NCBI GenBank assembly: GCA_026770585.1
Contig: MU646726.1
Span: 244,492 to 255,462 of the forward strand
Length of the DNA: 10,971 bases
From: Baffinella frigidus
Taxonomy: Eukaryota > Cryptophyceae > Cryptomonadales > Baffinellaceae
Direction: 5' to 3'
Position numbers and translations under genes: made by a program. A model generated the notes under the pieces. It was not told the origin of the DNA, did not search any database, and saw only the letters and a list, made by a program, of their open reading frames with translations. This document shows, piece by piece, positions 5,522 through 10,911 of this stretch (position 1 is the stretch's first letter; each line of letters opens with the position of its first letter).

Positions 5522-5789
5522 TTGGTCAAGGCGTTCTTCGAGTCGGTCGACGATTTCATACGGAAGAGTATTCATAATGAATACGATTTCGGGGATCTCC
5601 GATCCGATTCCGGTGTATCTTAAGGCTCTAAATGAAGTCTAGATAGACGACTGTCTTATTTCTACCCTCAAGATACACCAAAATCGTATTCATTATGAAT
5701 ACTTGGCGGGATTAGATTTGCGCTGCGTTCTCACCTCCGAGGAAATGAGGCAGTTCGAGAAGTATATGAACCACGCTGATACATATATA
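5522..5789 (+). pseudogene. GPHH exon copy 1, split by an inserted element
   Basis: The left part (5522-5556) encodes LVKAFFESVDD after acceptor CACATAG. The right part (5720-5789) continues in the same frame as LRCVLTSEEMRQFEK YMNHADTY. Between them lies a 158-bp inverted-repeat element with GATTT on both sides. Removing the element plus one GATTT restores an open frame. The helix after the insertion (YMNHAD) differs from copy 3 (CWGALD) yet still looks like an EF-hand entering helix. The exon then dissolves into (TA)n and has no GT donor at the expected place. Confidence 0.5.
5557..5714. mobile_element. Inverted-repeat element inside GPHH exon copy 1
   Basis: GTATTCATAATGAATACGAT (from 5568) pairs exactly with ATCGTATTCATTATGAATAC (ends 5702), and an inner GGTGTATCTT/AAGATACACC also pairs. 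The site duplication is probably GATTT (5552-5556 and 5715-5719). About ten bases outside the clear inverted repeat on each side are not symmetric, so exact ends are uncertain. Confidence 0.7.
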
Positions 5790-5890
5790 TGCATCAGTCT
5801 TATTCACATATTCACAAATCGGAGGCGTATACGTGCAGAGGGAATTTAACACGCAATCTCTGATCCCTAATCTCTTCAATCTTATACCAG

Positions 5891-5987
5891 GTCGTGAACG
5901 CGTTTTTTCGAGTTGGTCGACGATTTGCGCTGCGTGCTCACCCCCGAGGAGATGAAGCAGTTCGAGACGTATATCAACCACTCTGAG

Positions 5988-5992
<5 letters not shown>
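5891..5992 (+). pseudogene. GPHH exon copy 2, frameshifted and eroded by a microsatellite
   Basis: Starts after ATACCAG like copy 3 (VVNAF) but has six T where copy 3 has five, which shifts the frame. Downstream it reads LVDDLRCVLTPEEMKQFETY INHSE. Its 3' end turns into ACACAC where copy 3 reads GACACGTACCAGACAG, so the exon end and donor are lost. Confidence 0.5.
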
Positions 5993-6018
<26 letters not shown>

Positions 6019-6031
6019 CACACACATACAC

Positions 6032-6097
<66 letters not shown>

Positions 6098-6128
6098 ATA
6101 TAAATATATATATATATATCAGTCTTAA

Positions 6129-6193
<65 letters not shown>
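5990..6193. repeat. Compound AC/AT/TG and TA microsatellite
   Basis: (AC)n, (AT)n, (AC)n, (AT)n, (TG)n and (TA)n follow each other. The AC and TG arms are complementary, so the block could fold into a long hairpin. ATCAGTCT(TA) closes the two halves at 6118 and 6193 and also follows the small TA tract of copy 1 (5793). Confidence 0.9.
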
Positions 6194-6236
6194 CAGTCTG
6201 AGGATATATATATTGACGTAAACCCCGCGCCACCAG

Positions 6237-6345
6237 GTCGTGAACGCGTTTTTCGAGTCGGTCGACGACCTGCGCTGTGTGCTCACCCCGGACGAAATGA
6301 GGCAGTTCGAGACGTGCTGGGGCGCCCTCGACACGTACCAGACAG
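6237..6345 (+). CDS. Exon: post-S6 segment and first half of the EF-hand-like GPHH domain
   Basis: Acceptor GCCACCAG (AG at 6235-6236); donor ACAG|GTTTCG at 6346. It encodes VVNAFFESVDDLRCVLTPDE followed by MRQFETCWGALDTYQT plus one base. The pattern L-x-P-x-x-x-x-x-F-x-x-x-W-x-x-x-D is the GPHH/EF-hand domain directly after domain IV S6 of Cav/Nav channels, where human Cav channels read L-G-P-H-H-L-D-E-F. The last base joins GG of the next exon to make the loop Gly (D-T-Y-Q-T-G-Y-I), a strong sign the splice model is right. The domain links the pore to calmodulin-related regulation in animals; its role here is inference. Unspliced, the frame stops at TAG, 6393. Three degenerate copies flank it. 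Confidence 0.7.
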
Positions 6346-6530
6346 GTTTCGAACCCCAGGCCCTCCGAAACAGCCAAACAGGTTTTGAACTCTAGCCCTC
6401 GACTTGTCCCAGACAGGTTTCGGGCTCGGCCTTTCCCAGACAGGTTTCGAACTCTAATCCCAGAAGAAATTAGGCAGTTCGAGACGTGTTAGGGCGCCCT
6501 CGACACGTACCAGACAGGTTTCGAACTCGA
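6338..6530 (+). repeat. Repeated exon-end/donor segment and GPHH copy 4 remnant
   Basis: Five copies of CCAGACAG|GTTTCGAACTC, some altered, occur at about 6338, 6374, 6408, 6435 and 6510. Each reproduces the exon end plus 5' splice site. 6463-6517 is a partial fourth exon copy (GAAGAAATTAGGCAGTTCGA) that carries an in-frame TAG where the exon has TGG. Confidence 0.6.
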
Positions 6531-6540
6531 CGCCCTCCCA

Positions 6541-6725
6541 AAATAAATAATTTATTTATCCGTAATAGATCAATTTATTGATTTTGCGTGCTGCGCACAC
6601 GGGAACAGATGACTAATCAGATGTAGTTAACTAATAATCTGCGGTTCTAACCCAGTCAACGCCCTGGTACAAAAACCTGCACGGTTCAGTCAACAGTGGC
6701 ACGGGGGGGGGGGGCTGGTTCGCAG
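6541..6725. other. AT-rich segment and G12 run, no gene seen
   Basis: Contains a small palindrome (ATAAATAATTTATTTAT), GATCAATTTATTGATT, and a run of 12 G at 6703-6714. The run precedes the first truncated EF-hand exon copy. No coding signal found. Confidence 0.5.
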
Positions 6726-6745
6726 GGTTTATATCCGCGAGAGTG
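6726..6745 (+). pseudogene. EF-hand-half exon, fragment g
   Basis: TTCGCAG is followed by GGTTTATATCCGCG, reading (G)FISA. It matches the start of 7556-7665 and then diverges. Confidence 0.4.
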
Positions 6746-6797
6746 TAGGGTCTAACCCTAAACCCTAAACTCAACCCTCTATAACCCCACCGTGCAG

Positions 6798-6836
6798 GGC
6801 ATATATCGGCGTGGAACTTTCCTCCGCTAATGAAAC
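6798..6836 (+). pseudogene. EF-hand-half exon, fragment a
   Basis: After GTGCAG it reads (G)HISAWNFPPLMK and then passes into repeats. Same frame and acceptor as the full exon; no donor. Confidence 0.5.
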
Positions 6837-6937
6837 ACTAAAGGCTCAACACTCAGCACTAAACACTAAACACTAAACACTAAACACTAAACACTAAACA
6901 CTAAACACTAAACACTAAACCCAACCCTAAACCGCAG

Positions 6938-6977
6938 GGCATATGTCGGCGTGGAAGTTTCCTCCGCTCATGAAGCC
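6938..6977 (+). pseudogene. EF-hand-half exon, fragment b
   Basis: After CCGCAG it reads (G)HMSAWKFPPLMKP. Differences from the full exon are mainly at third positions (CCT, CTC). Confidence 0.5.
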
Positions 6978-7031
6978 CACAGCATGAACCATGAATACCC
7001 CAAATCCAACCCTATGCCGTAACCCGTGCAG

Positions 7032-7072
7032 GGTACATATCTGCTTGCAATTTTCCTCCACGCATGGGGCGG
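7032..7072 (+). pseudogene. EF-hand-half exon, fragment c
   Basis: After GTGCAG it reads (G)YISACNFPPRMGR. Trp to Cys and Leu to Arg changes make it the most diverged open copy. Confidence 0.5.
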
Positions 7073-7102
7073 TGTATATCCCTTAGGGTTTAGGGTCTAA
7101 CC

Positions 7103-7162
<60 letters not shown>

Positions 7163-7228
7163 ACCCAACCCTACGCCCTAACCCCACTGGTGTAGGGTCT
7201 AACCCTAAGCCCTAACCCCACTATACAG

Positions 7229-7270
7229 GGTATATATCAGCGTGGGAGTTACCTCCGCTAATGGAGCGGT
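7229..7270 (+). pseudogene. EF-hand-half exon, fragment d
   Basis: After ATACAG it reads (G)YISAWELPPLMER, then GTTTACGG. A GT directly after the ...GAGCG could act as donor, but the exon would be short. Confidence 0.5.
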
Positions 7271-7327
7271 TTACGGTCTAACCCTAAGCGCTAACCCCAA
7301 CCCTAACCCCAACTCTAACCCGTGCAG

Positions 7328-7366
7328 GGTACATATCGGCGTGAAAGTTTCCCCCGTTAATGAAAC
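7328..7366 (+). pseudogene. EF-hand-half exon, fragment e, with stop
   Basis: Almost identical to the start of 7556-7665 but TGG (Trp) is TGA, so the copy is dead in this frame. Confidence 0.55.
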
Positions 7367-7555
7367 AATACACAATAAACAATAAACAATAAACATTAGA
7401 CACTAAACACCAAACTCTAAACAATCAACCATAAACCAACACTCAGCACTAAACACTCAACACTAAACACTAAACACTCAACACTAAACACTCAACACTA
7501 AACACTCAACACCAAACACTCAACACTCAACACTAAACCCAACCCTAAACTGCAG

Positions 7556-7665
7556 GGTACATATCGGCGTGGAAGTTTCCCCCGTTAATGGAGAGGCTCC
7601 GCACGGCGGGGTCGCCGCTCTGGCTGGATGGCGAGAAGGACGGCGATAAGATGATGCTCCTCCTG
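7556..7665 (+). CDS. Exon: second half of the EF-hand-like domain
   Basis: Acceptor ACTGCAG (AG at 7554-7555); probable donor GTTCCT at 7666. Two bases (GG) complete a Gly codon with the previous exon, then 36 codons read YISAWKFPPLMERLRTAGS and PLWLDGEKDGDKMMLLL. In Cav/Nav channels the EF-hand loop continues G-x-I, followed by a helix and P-P-L-G; here G-Y-I-S-A-W and S-P-L-W take those places. This is the only full-length member of seven copies; the others stop after about 13 codons. Loop position 12, usually Glu, is Lys here, so tight Ca2+ binding is doubtful. The exon ends in phase 0, as 8841-8920 requires. Confidence 0.65.
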
Positions 7666-7671
7666 GTTCCT

Positions 7672-7803
7672 CCACACCCTGCACCCTACACCTGAAGTTG
7701 AACCCCTACACCCTACACCTTACACCCTAACACCTAACCCCTCAACACGCCTGGTTGAACCCCTGCACCCTACACCTTACACCCTAACACCTAACACCTA
7801 AAT
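7672..7803. repeat. CACCCTACAC/CACCTAA repeat block
   Basis: Degenerate telomere-like units with an internal duplication (TTGAACCCCTRCACCCTACA, about 7698 and 7754). An inverted relative lies at 8519-8560. Confidence 0.7.
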
Positions 7804-8087
7804 CCGCCGCTGCGAGTTCGCGAGATCAACTGTTGCAGGTTCCCTCTGCCCTCTCCTTATCCGAGAGCTCTTGTGTCAAGCATGATATGGAGAAGTAGCG
7901 AATCCTGGATCTCTCTGTGTGCAGACGACCCCTGAACCGCTGTGTGTAAACCCAACGCTAAGTCTCCCACCACACACAGATCCAGGCTTCGCTACTGCGC
8001 CGTATCATGCTCCACCCAAGCGCTCTCAGCCGAGGAGAGGGCAGAGGGAACCTGCACCAGTTGATCTCGTGAACTCGCGGCGGCGAC
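7804..8087. repeat. Large inverted repeat, arms of about 115 bp
   Basis: Arms at 7804-7921 and 7971-8087 match at roughly 85 percent by eye around a spacer of 49 bases. The left arm contains a remnant of the charged exon (7875-7898, VKHDMEK then TAG). Parts of the spacer and inner arm recur directly at 8087-8112 and 8558-8625 (CGACCCCTGAACCGCTGTGT). Short open frames here look incidental. Confidence 0.7.
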
Positions 8088-8148
8088 CTGAACCGCTGTG
8101 TGTAAACCCAAGACTCAAACCCCTAAACCTTGTGTCCCCCCCTGGCAG

Positions 8149-8187
8149 GGCGGAACGTGCCTGAAGCACGACATGGAGAAGAAGTGA
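8149..8187 (+). pseudogene. Charged exon, copy B
   Basis: After CTGGCAG it resembles AACGTGCTGAAGCACGACATG but has an extra C (GTGCCTG) and reads LKHDMEKK then TGA. Confidence 0.45.
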
Positions 8188-8250
8188 GCTGGGCAATTTT
8201 AGTTTTTTATTATCAACGATTCCACGGATGTAGGGCTAGAGACAGCACCT

Positions 8251-8284
8251 TAGAGGCAGCACCTGACGCTTGGTGCTGCCTCTA
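8251..8284. repeat. Perfect 13-bp hairpin
   Basis: TAGAGGCAGCACC pairs with GGTGCTGCCTCTA over an 8-base loop and merges into CTAAACCC repeats. A partial direct copy (AGACAGCACCT) precedes it. Confidence 0.65.
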
Positions 8285-8335
8285 AACCCTAAACCCTAAA
8301 CCCTAAACCCTAAACCTAAAACCCTGGCACGGCAG

Positions 8336-8430
8336 AACAGAAGCACGACATGGAAAAGAAGCGTGCGGAGCTCAATCCGGTCGAAAGTTCGGCCAATAAC
8401 ATGTCGTTGTACCGGGCAATTATTAATTAG
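8336..8430 (+). pseudogene. Charged exon, copy C, with divergent 3' end
   Basis: Acceptor CACGGCAG. Lacks six or seven bases near the start, then reads KHDMEKKRAELNPVESSANN and ends at TAG. The 3' part is shared with copy D but not with 8841-8920, so an unrelated segment replaced or interrupted the exon after KKR. That segment (about 8362-8519) contains repeated TTGTACC..GCAA and AGTACCAGG motifs. Confidence 0.45.
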
Positions 8431-8518
8431 TACCAGGAAAATAAATGGACTGATAAAATAAGATCTCGTTGTACCGAGCAACTGTGGAGTAGTACCAGGC
8501 ACGTAAATGGTCCTTGTA

Positions 8519-8570
8519 TAGGGTTAGGGTGTAGGGGTTCAACTCCAGGTGTAGGCCTGGATCTCTCTGT
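8519..8570. repeat. Inverted telomere-like block
   Basis: GGGTTAGGGTGTAGGGGTTCAA is G-rich on the plus strand and is the reverse complement of the TTGAACCCCTACACCC type at 7698-7715. Confidence 0.65.
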
Positions 8571-8646
8571 GTGCAGACGACCCCTGAACCGCTGTGTGCA
8601 AACCCACCACTAAGTCTGCCACCACACCAAAACCCTATCCCGGCAG

Positions 8647-8745
8647 AACGTGCTGAAACACGACATGGAGACGAAGCGTGCGGAGCTCAATCCGGTCGAA
8701 AGTTCGGCCAATAACATGTCTTTGTACCAAGCAATTATTAATTAG
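8647..8745 (+). pseudogene. Charged exon, copy D, with the same divergent 3' end
   Basis: Acceptor CCCGGCAG. Reads NVLKHDMETKRAELNPVE... and ends at TAG, like copy C. Downstream CAAGCAATTATTAATTAGTA is duplicated in tandem. Confidence 0.45.
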
Positions 8746-8840
8746 TACCAAGCAATTATTAATTAGTATAAAATAAGATCTCGTTGTACCGAGCAACTGT
8801 GGATTAGTGCCAGGCACGTAAAATGGTCCTTGTGTGGCAG

Positions 8841-8920
8841 AACGTGCTGAAACACGACATGGAGAAGAAGCGATCTGAGATGAAACAGCAACTCGAGGGC
8901 TCGGTGCTCATGCGGTGGAG
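8841..8920 (+). CDS. Exon: charged segment, probably C-terminal cytoplasmic part of the channel
   Basis: Acceptor GTGTGGCAG (AG at 8839-8840) and a good donor, GGAG|GTAAAA, at 8921. It encodes NVLKHDMEKKRSEMKQQLEG then SVLMRW, plus two bases. The sequence is hydrophilic and helix-prone; I recognise no family motif. It begins in phase 0 as the previous exon requires, and its two spare bases are completed by the one-base start of 9196-9237. This is the only one of five copies with both splice sites and an open frame. It could instead belong to another gene, since Cav/Nav channels have no obvious counterpart at this position. Confidence 0.45.
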
Positions 8921-8927
8921 GTAAAAT

Positions 8928-9166
8928 CCTAACCCATGAACCCCAAACCTTGAACCCGAAACCCTGATCCCTCAACCATGAACCCTCAACCCTAAATTCT
9001 GAACCCCAAACCCCAGACCCCAAACCCTAAACCCTAAACCCCAAACCCTAAACCCCAAACCCTAAACCCTAAACCCTAAACCCTAGACCCTAAACCTCAA
9101 ACCCTAATCCCTAAACCCTAAACCTCCAACCCTAAACCCTAAACCCTAAACCCAAACCCAGGTTCC
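8928..9166. repeat. Telomere-like intron, C-rich on plus strand
   Basis: CCCTGAA and CCCTCAA units grade into runs of CCCTAAA and CCCCAAA (9005-9150). Confidence 0.9.
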
Positions 9167-9195
9167 ACGGTGACCCGGCTCTCCTCCCGTCGCAG

Positions 9196-9237
9196 GCACG
9201 CCCCTATCTTTTTCCGAATCGCTAAATCCCTGACCAG
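9196..9237 (+). CDS. Small candidate exon
   Basis: Acceptor CCCGTCGCAG (AG at 9194-9195) behind a pyrimidine-rich stretch; donor CCAG|GTTCAG at 9238. One base completes the preceding codon, then HAPIFFRIAKSLT plus two bases. Phase fits the exon before. The peptide is too short to assign. It is flanked by C-rich and then G-rich telomere-like DNA. Confidence 0.35.
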
Positions 9238-9306
9238 GTTCAGGGTTCACGGTTTGGGTTTTAGGGTTCAGGGTTCAGGGTTCAGGGTTTAGGGTGTAGG
9301 GTTTCG
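9238..9306. repeat. Telomere-like block in opposite orientation
   Basis: GGGTTCAGGGTTCAGGGTTTAGGG type units are G-rich on the plus strand, the reverse of nearly all other blocks in the window. Confidence 0.85.
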
Positions 9307-9315
9307 GGCATGAAG

Positions 9316-9340
9316 CGTCTGGCACGACAGCACGGAGTGC
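9316..9340 (+). CDS. Possible micro-exon (weak)
   Basis: C plus VWHDSTEC, between GGGCATGAAG and a GT (GTGATA). Phase would accept the previous exon and feed a phase-0 exon at 9883. There is no pyrimidine tract, so this is only a candidate. Confidence 0.15.
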
Positions 9341-9480
9341 GTGATATTCAACAGTCAACGATTACGGTTGCCTGTTGTACAGAAGGGGTTGCTTTGTACC
9401 GAGAAACGGGTATAAAATAGTTTTTTGACCGGGGAAGGGAGTTTCGTTCGCAGGAAAGGCATCTAGTAAAACCTTCTCCG

Positions 9481-9600
9481 TGATGAAATCCTGGGTGACA
9501 GCTTGACGGTTGAAATGATGAAATCCTGGGTGACAGCTTAACGGTTAAAATGATGAAATTCTGGGTGACAGCTTAACCGTGGGTGACAGCTTAACGGTTT
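9481..9600. repeat. 35-bp minisatellite, about 3.5 copies
   Basis: Units start at 9481, 9516 and 9551 with TGATGAAATCCTGGGTGACA and vary around GCTTAACGGTT. The last unit is internally deleted. Confidence 0.85.
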
Positions 9601-9687
9601 CACCACACAACGCATGTTCGCCCTTGAAAAATCATCCCCTTGGGAAATCCTCTACTTACTCGTTCGTAACCAACCTCCACGCGGCTG

Positions 9688-9780
9688 TTACGCTTCGACA
9701 TGGTCCTGATTCATCTCGTGGGGCCCTTCTCCATTCCTTCACACAAGCGCTCCTCCTCGTATTGTAGATTTCGGCTTAGC
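9688..9780 (+). pseudogene. F..VL..L exon, copy 1, broken
   Basis: Begins LRFDMVLIHLV like 9883-9972, but the acceptor is GGCTG instead of GGCAG. A net +5 change shifts the frame before HSFTQALLL. The copy then ends abruptly in 9757-9779, the terminal sequence of the 3272-3505 element (TATTGTAGATTTCGGCTTAG). No second element end was found. Confidence 0.5.
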
Positions 9781-9882
9781 GAGAATAGCTGTACCAGGAA
9801 TCACCGTATGAAAACCATACTAATTCCCATCAAAACCACAACAATTTCCATAAAAATCTCAGTAATTTTCTCCGTGCGGCAG

Positions 9883-9972
9883 TTGCGCTTCGACGTGGTC
9901 CTGATTCATCTCGTGGCGCTTCGCTCCTTCACCCAAGCCCTCCTCCTCCCCGAATCCGACCGAACCGCTAAG
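9883..9972 (+). CDS. Exon: post-EF-hand 'F..VL..L' segment of the channel C-terminus
   Basis: Acceptor TGCGGCAG (AG at 9881-9882) behind a fairly pyrimidine-rich stretch; probable donor TAAG|GTCGCC at 9973. Thirty codons, phase 0 at both ends: LRFDVVLIHLVALRSFTQ then ALLLPESDRTAK. In Cav/Nav channels the region after the EF-hand has the pattern V-x-F-x-x-x-L-x-A-L-V-x-x-A, and LRFDVVLIHLV could be that segment. Three other versions lie at 9688, 10163 and 10417. Without splicing the frame stays open to 10092. If 9237 is the preceding exon end, one or two bases are needed in between, so a linking exon is missing or the model is incomplete there. Confidence 0.45.
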
Positions 9973-10162
9973 GTCGCCCCGCCATCCGCTCCCATCACGT
10001 CACCTCACAGATTCTACCCCGAACAGATTCTACCCATCAGGGTTTACTTCGTCGTTACCGAACAGATTCTATTTCGCACGGCGTCCGCCTGAACAAAATC
10101 CAGCACAAACATGTTGGGTTTTAAGAACCCTGAAAGTGCGGAATGGCTCCAACGCCATGCCG

Positions 10163-10222
10163 GTGCTCCGCTCCTTCACGCAAGCGCTCCTCCTGCCCGA
10201 ATCCGACAGGACCGCCAAGGTC
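10163..10222 (+). pseudogene. F..VL..L exon, copy 3, 5'-truncated
   Basis: Encodes VLRSFTQALLLPESDRTAK, followed by GTCGCC as in 9973. The LRFD part and acceptor are missing. Several synonymous differences from copy 2 (ACG/ACC, GCG/GCC, CTG/CTC, AGG/CGA) point to coding constraint before or after duplication. Confidence 0.5.
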
Positions 10223-10312
10223 GCCCCGCCTCCCGCTTTGAGATAGAACGCGTCTATTTCTCCGTTGATTAATCAGAGCCCTAATTGATTAGGGAAGTGA
10301 GCAGGAAGTATA

Positions 10313-10319
10313 CACACAA

Positions 10320-10365
<46 letters not shown>

Positions 10366-10413
10366 TATCATTGTATATACATGTATATATACAATGTATA
10401 TAATATAATATAT
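10313..10413. repeat. (AC)n/(TA)n microsatellite with adjoining hairpin
   Basis: ACACAAACACACAC passes into (TA)n. Then comes an imperfect palindrome ATTGTATATACATGTATATA/TACAAT (10370-10396). It directly abuts exon copy 4, taking the place of its splice acceptor. Confidence 0.85.
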
Positions 10414-10416
10414 CTA

Positions 10417-10738
10417 TTACGGTTCGAACCCAACAAGCGCCGCTTCCTCGCCCAAGCGCTCCTCCTCCCCGAGTCTCATAGGCTAACGTCCTGAAAATGG
10501 GGTAATTAGGCATACGGCATTGCCTAGGACCTCCTACCGTAGGCCGAGAGATCCTAGGTCCAAAACGTCTCGGCCTACGGTAGGAGGTCCTAGGCAATCC
10601 CGTAGGCCTAACTACCCCCTTTTCAGGCCGTTACCCTATTAAGTCGGACCGAACCGCCAAGGTCGAGCGCCCCGCCAACCTGATATTTTGGTCCTGCAAC
10701 AAGAGCTTGTGTTTGCCGATCAGACGCTCTGTGGGCTA
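10417..10738 (+). pseudogene. F..VL..L exon, copy 4, interrupted by a transposon
   Basis: 10417-10475 reads LRFEPNKRRFLAQALLLPES. After the 166-bp element the frame resumes at 10646 as DRTAKVERPANL and runs to TAA at 10736-10738. The split falls inside one codon (GAG TC|G GAC), and precise removal of the element with one AGTC restores an open frame. Relative to copy 2 about 15 bases are missing after LRFE. Confidence 0.5.
10476..10641. mobile_element. 166-bp inverted-repeat element inserted in exon copy 4 (TSD AGTC)
   Basis: Ends TCATAGGCTAACG and CGTTACCCTATTA are inverted copies with two mismatches. The arms extend inward to GGACCTCCTACCGTAGGCCG for about 75 bp with few mismatches. AGTC lies at 10472-10475 and 10642-10645. 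Length, structure and 4-bp duplication resemble the 150-bp family, but the sequence is unrelated. Confidence 0.85.
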
Positions 10739-10863
10739 ATTCGAGTTCAGGCTTGCCAACGCTGCGCCAGGTTTGTACAAACCACCCACCCCTTCGCGGT
10801 GCTCATCCCGGAAATTGAACGATAAAACCCCCCCACATCATAAACACCCTGAACGCTGCGGCA

Positions 10864-10911
10864 GGTCGAGCGCATCTGCGCGGATGCGCAGATGCGCATC
10901 CGCCACATCAT
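10864..10911 (+). CDS. Candidate exon: VERICADAQMRIRHIM
   Basis: Acceptor GCTGCGGCAG (AG at 10862-10863), then VERICADAQMRIRHIM, after which the sequence becomes CCCTGAA repeats. GTCGAGCGC is shared with the 3' end of exon copy 4 (10661-10671), and the acceptor region (AACGCTGCG) with 10758-10766. A perfect hairpin (GCGCATCTGCGC/GCGCAGATGCGC, 10870-10897) occupies the exon, so the coding reading may be a by-product of that palindrome. No GT donor is visible. Confidence 0.25.

Larger units (their letters stand above)
6746..7555. repeat. Telomere-like introns alternating with exon fragments
   Basis: Each EF-hand exon fragment is followed by a block dominated by one variant: ACACTAAA (6853-6918), CCCTCAA (7083-7166), CCCTAA(C/G) (7196-7320), ACAATAA then ACACTAAA/ACACTCAA (7367-7540). 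The unit [CAGG-exon start + repeats] recurs roughly every 100-230 bases, so amplification included the intron. Confidence 0.8.

Noticed and set aside
5712-6377. 221-codon minus-strand frame
   Set aside because: Runs through AC/AT microsatellites and is antisense to the GPHH exons.
6840-7550. CRISPR array
   Set aside because: Repeats of 7-8 bases are contiguous without spacers, and the setting is eukaryotic.
1626-9306. True chromosome-end telomere
   Set aside because: The blocks are degenerate, interrupted by unique and coding sequence, and not terminal. They are interstitial.
10289-10597. 102-codon minus-strand frame
   Set aside because: Composed of a transposon arm and a TA/AC microsatellite.
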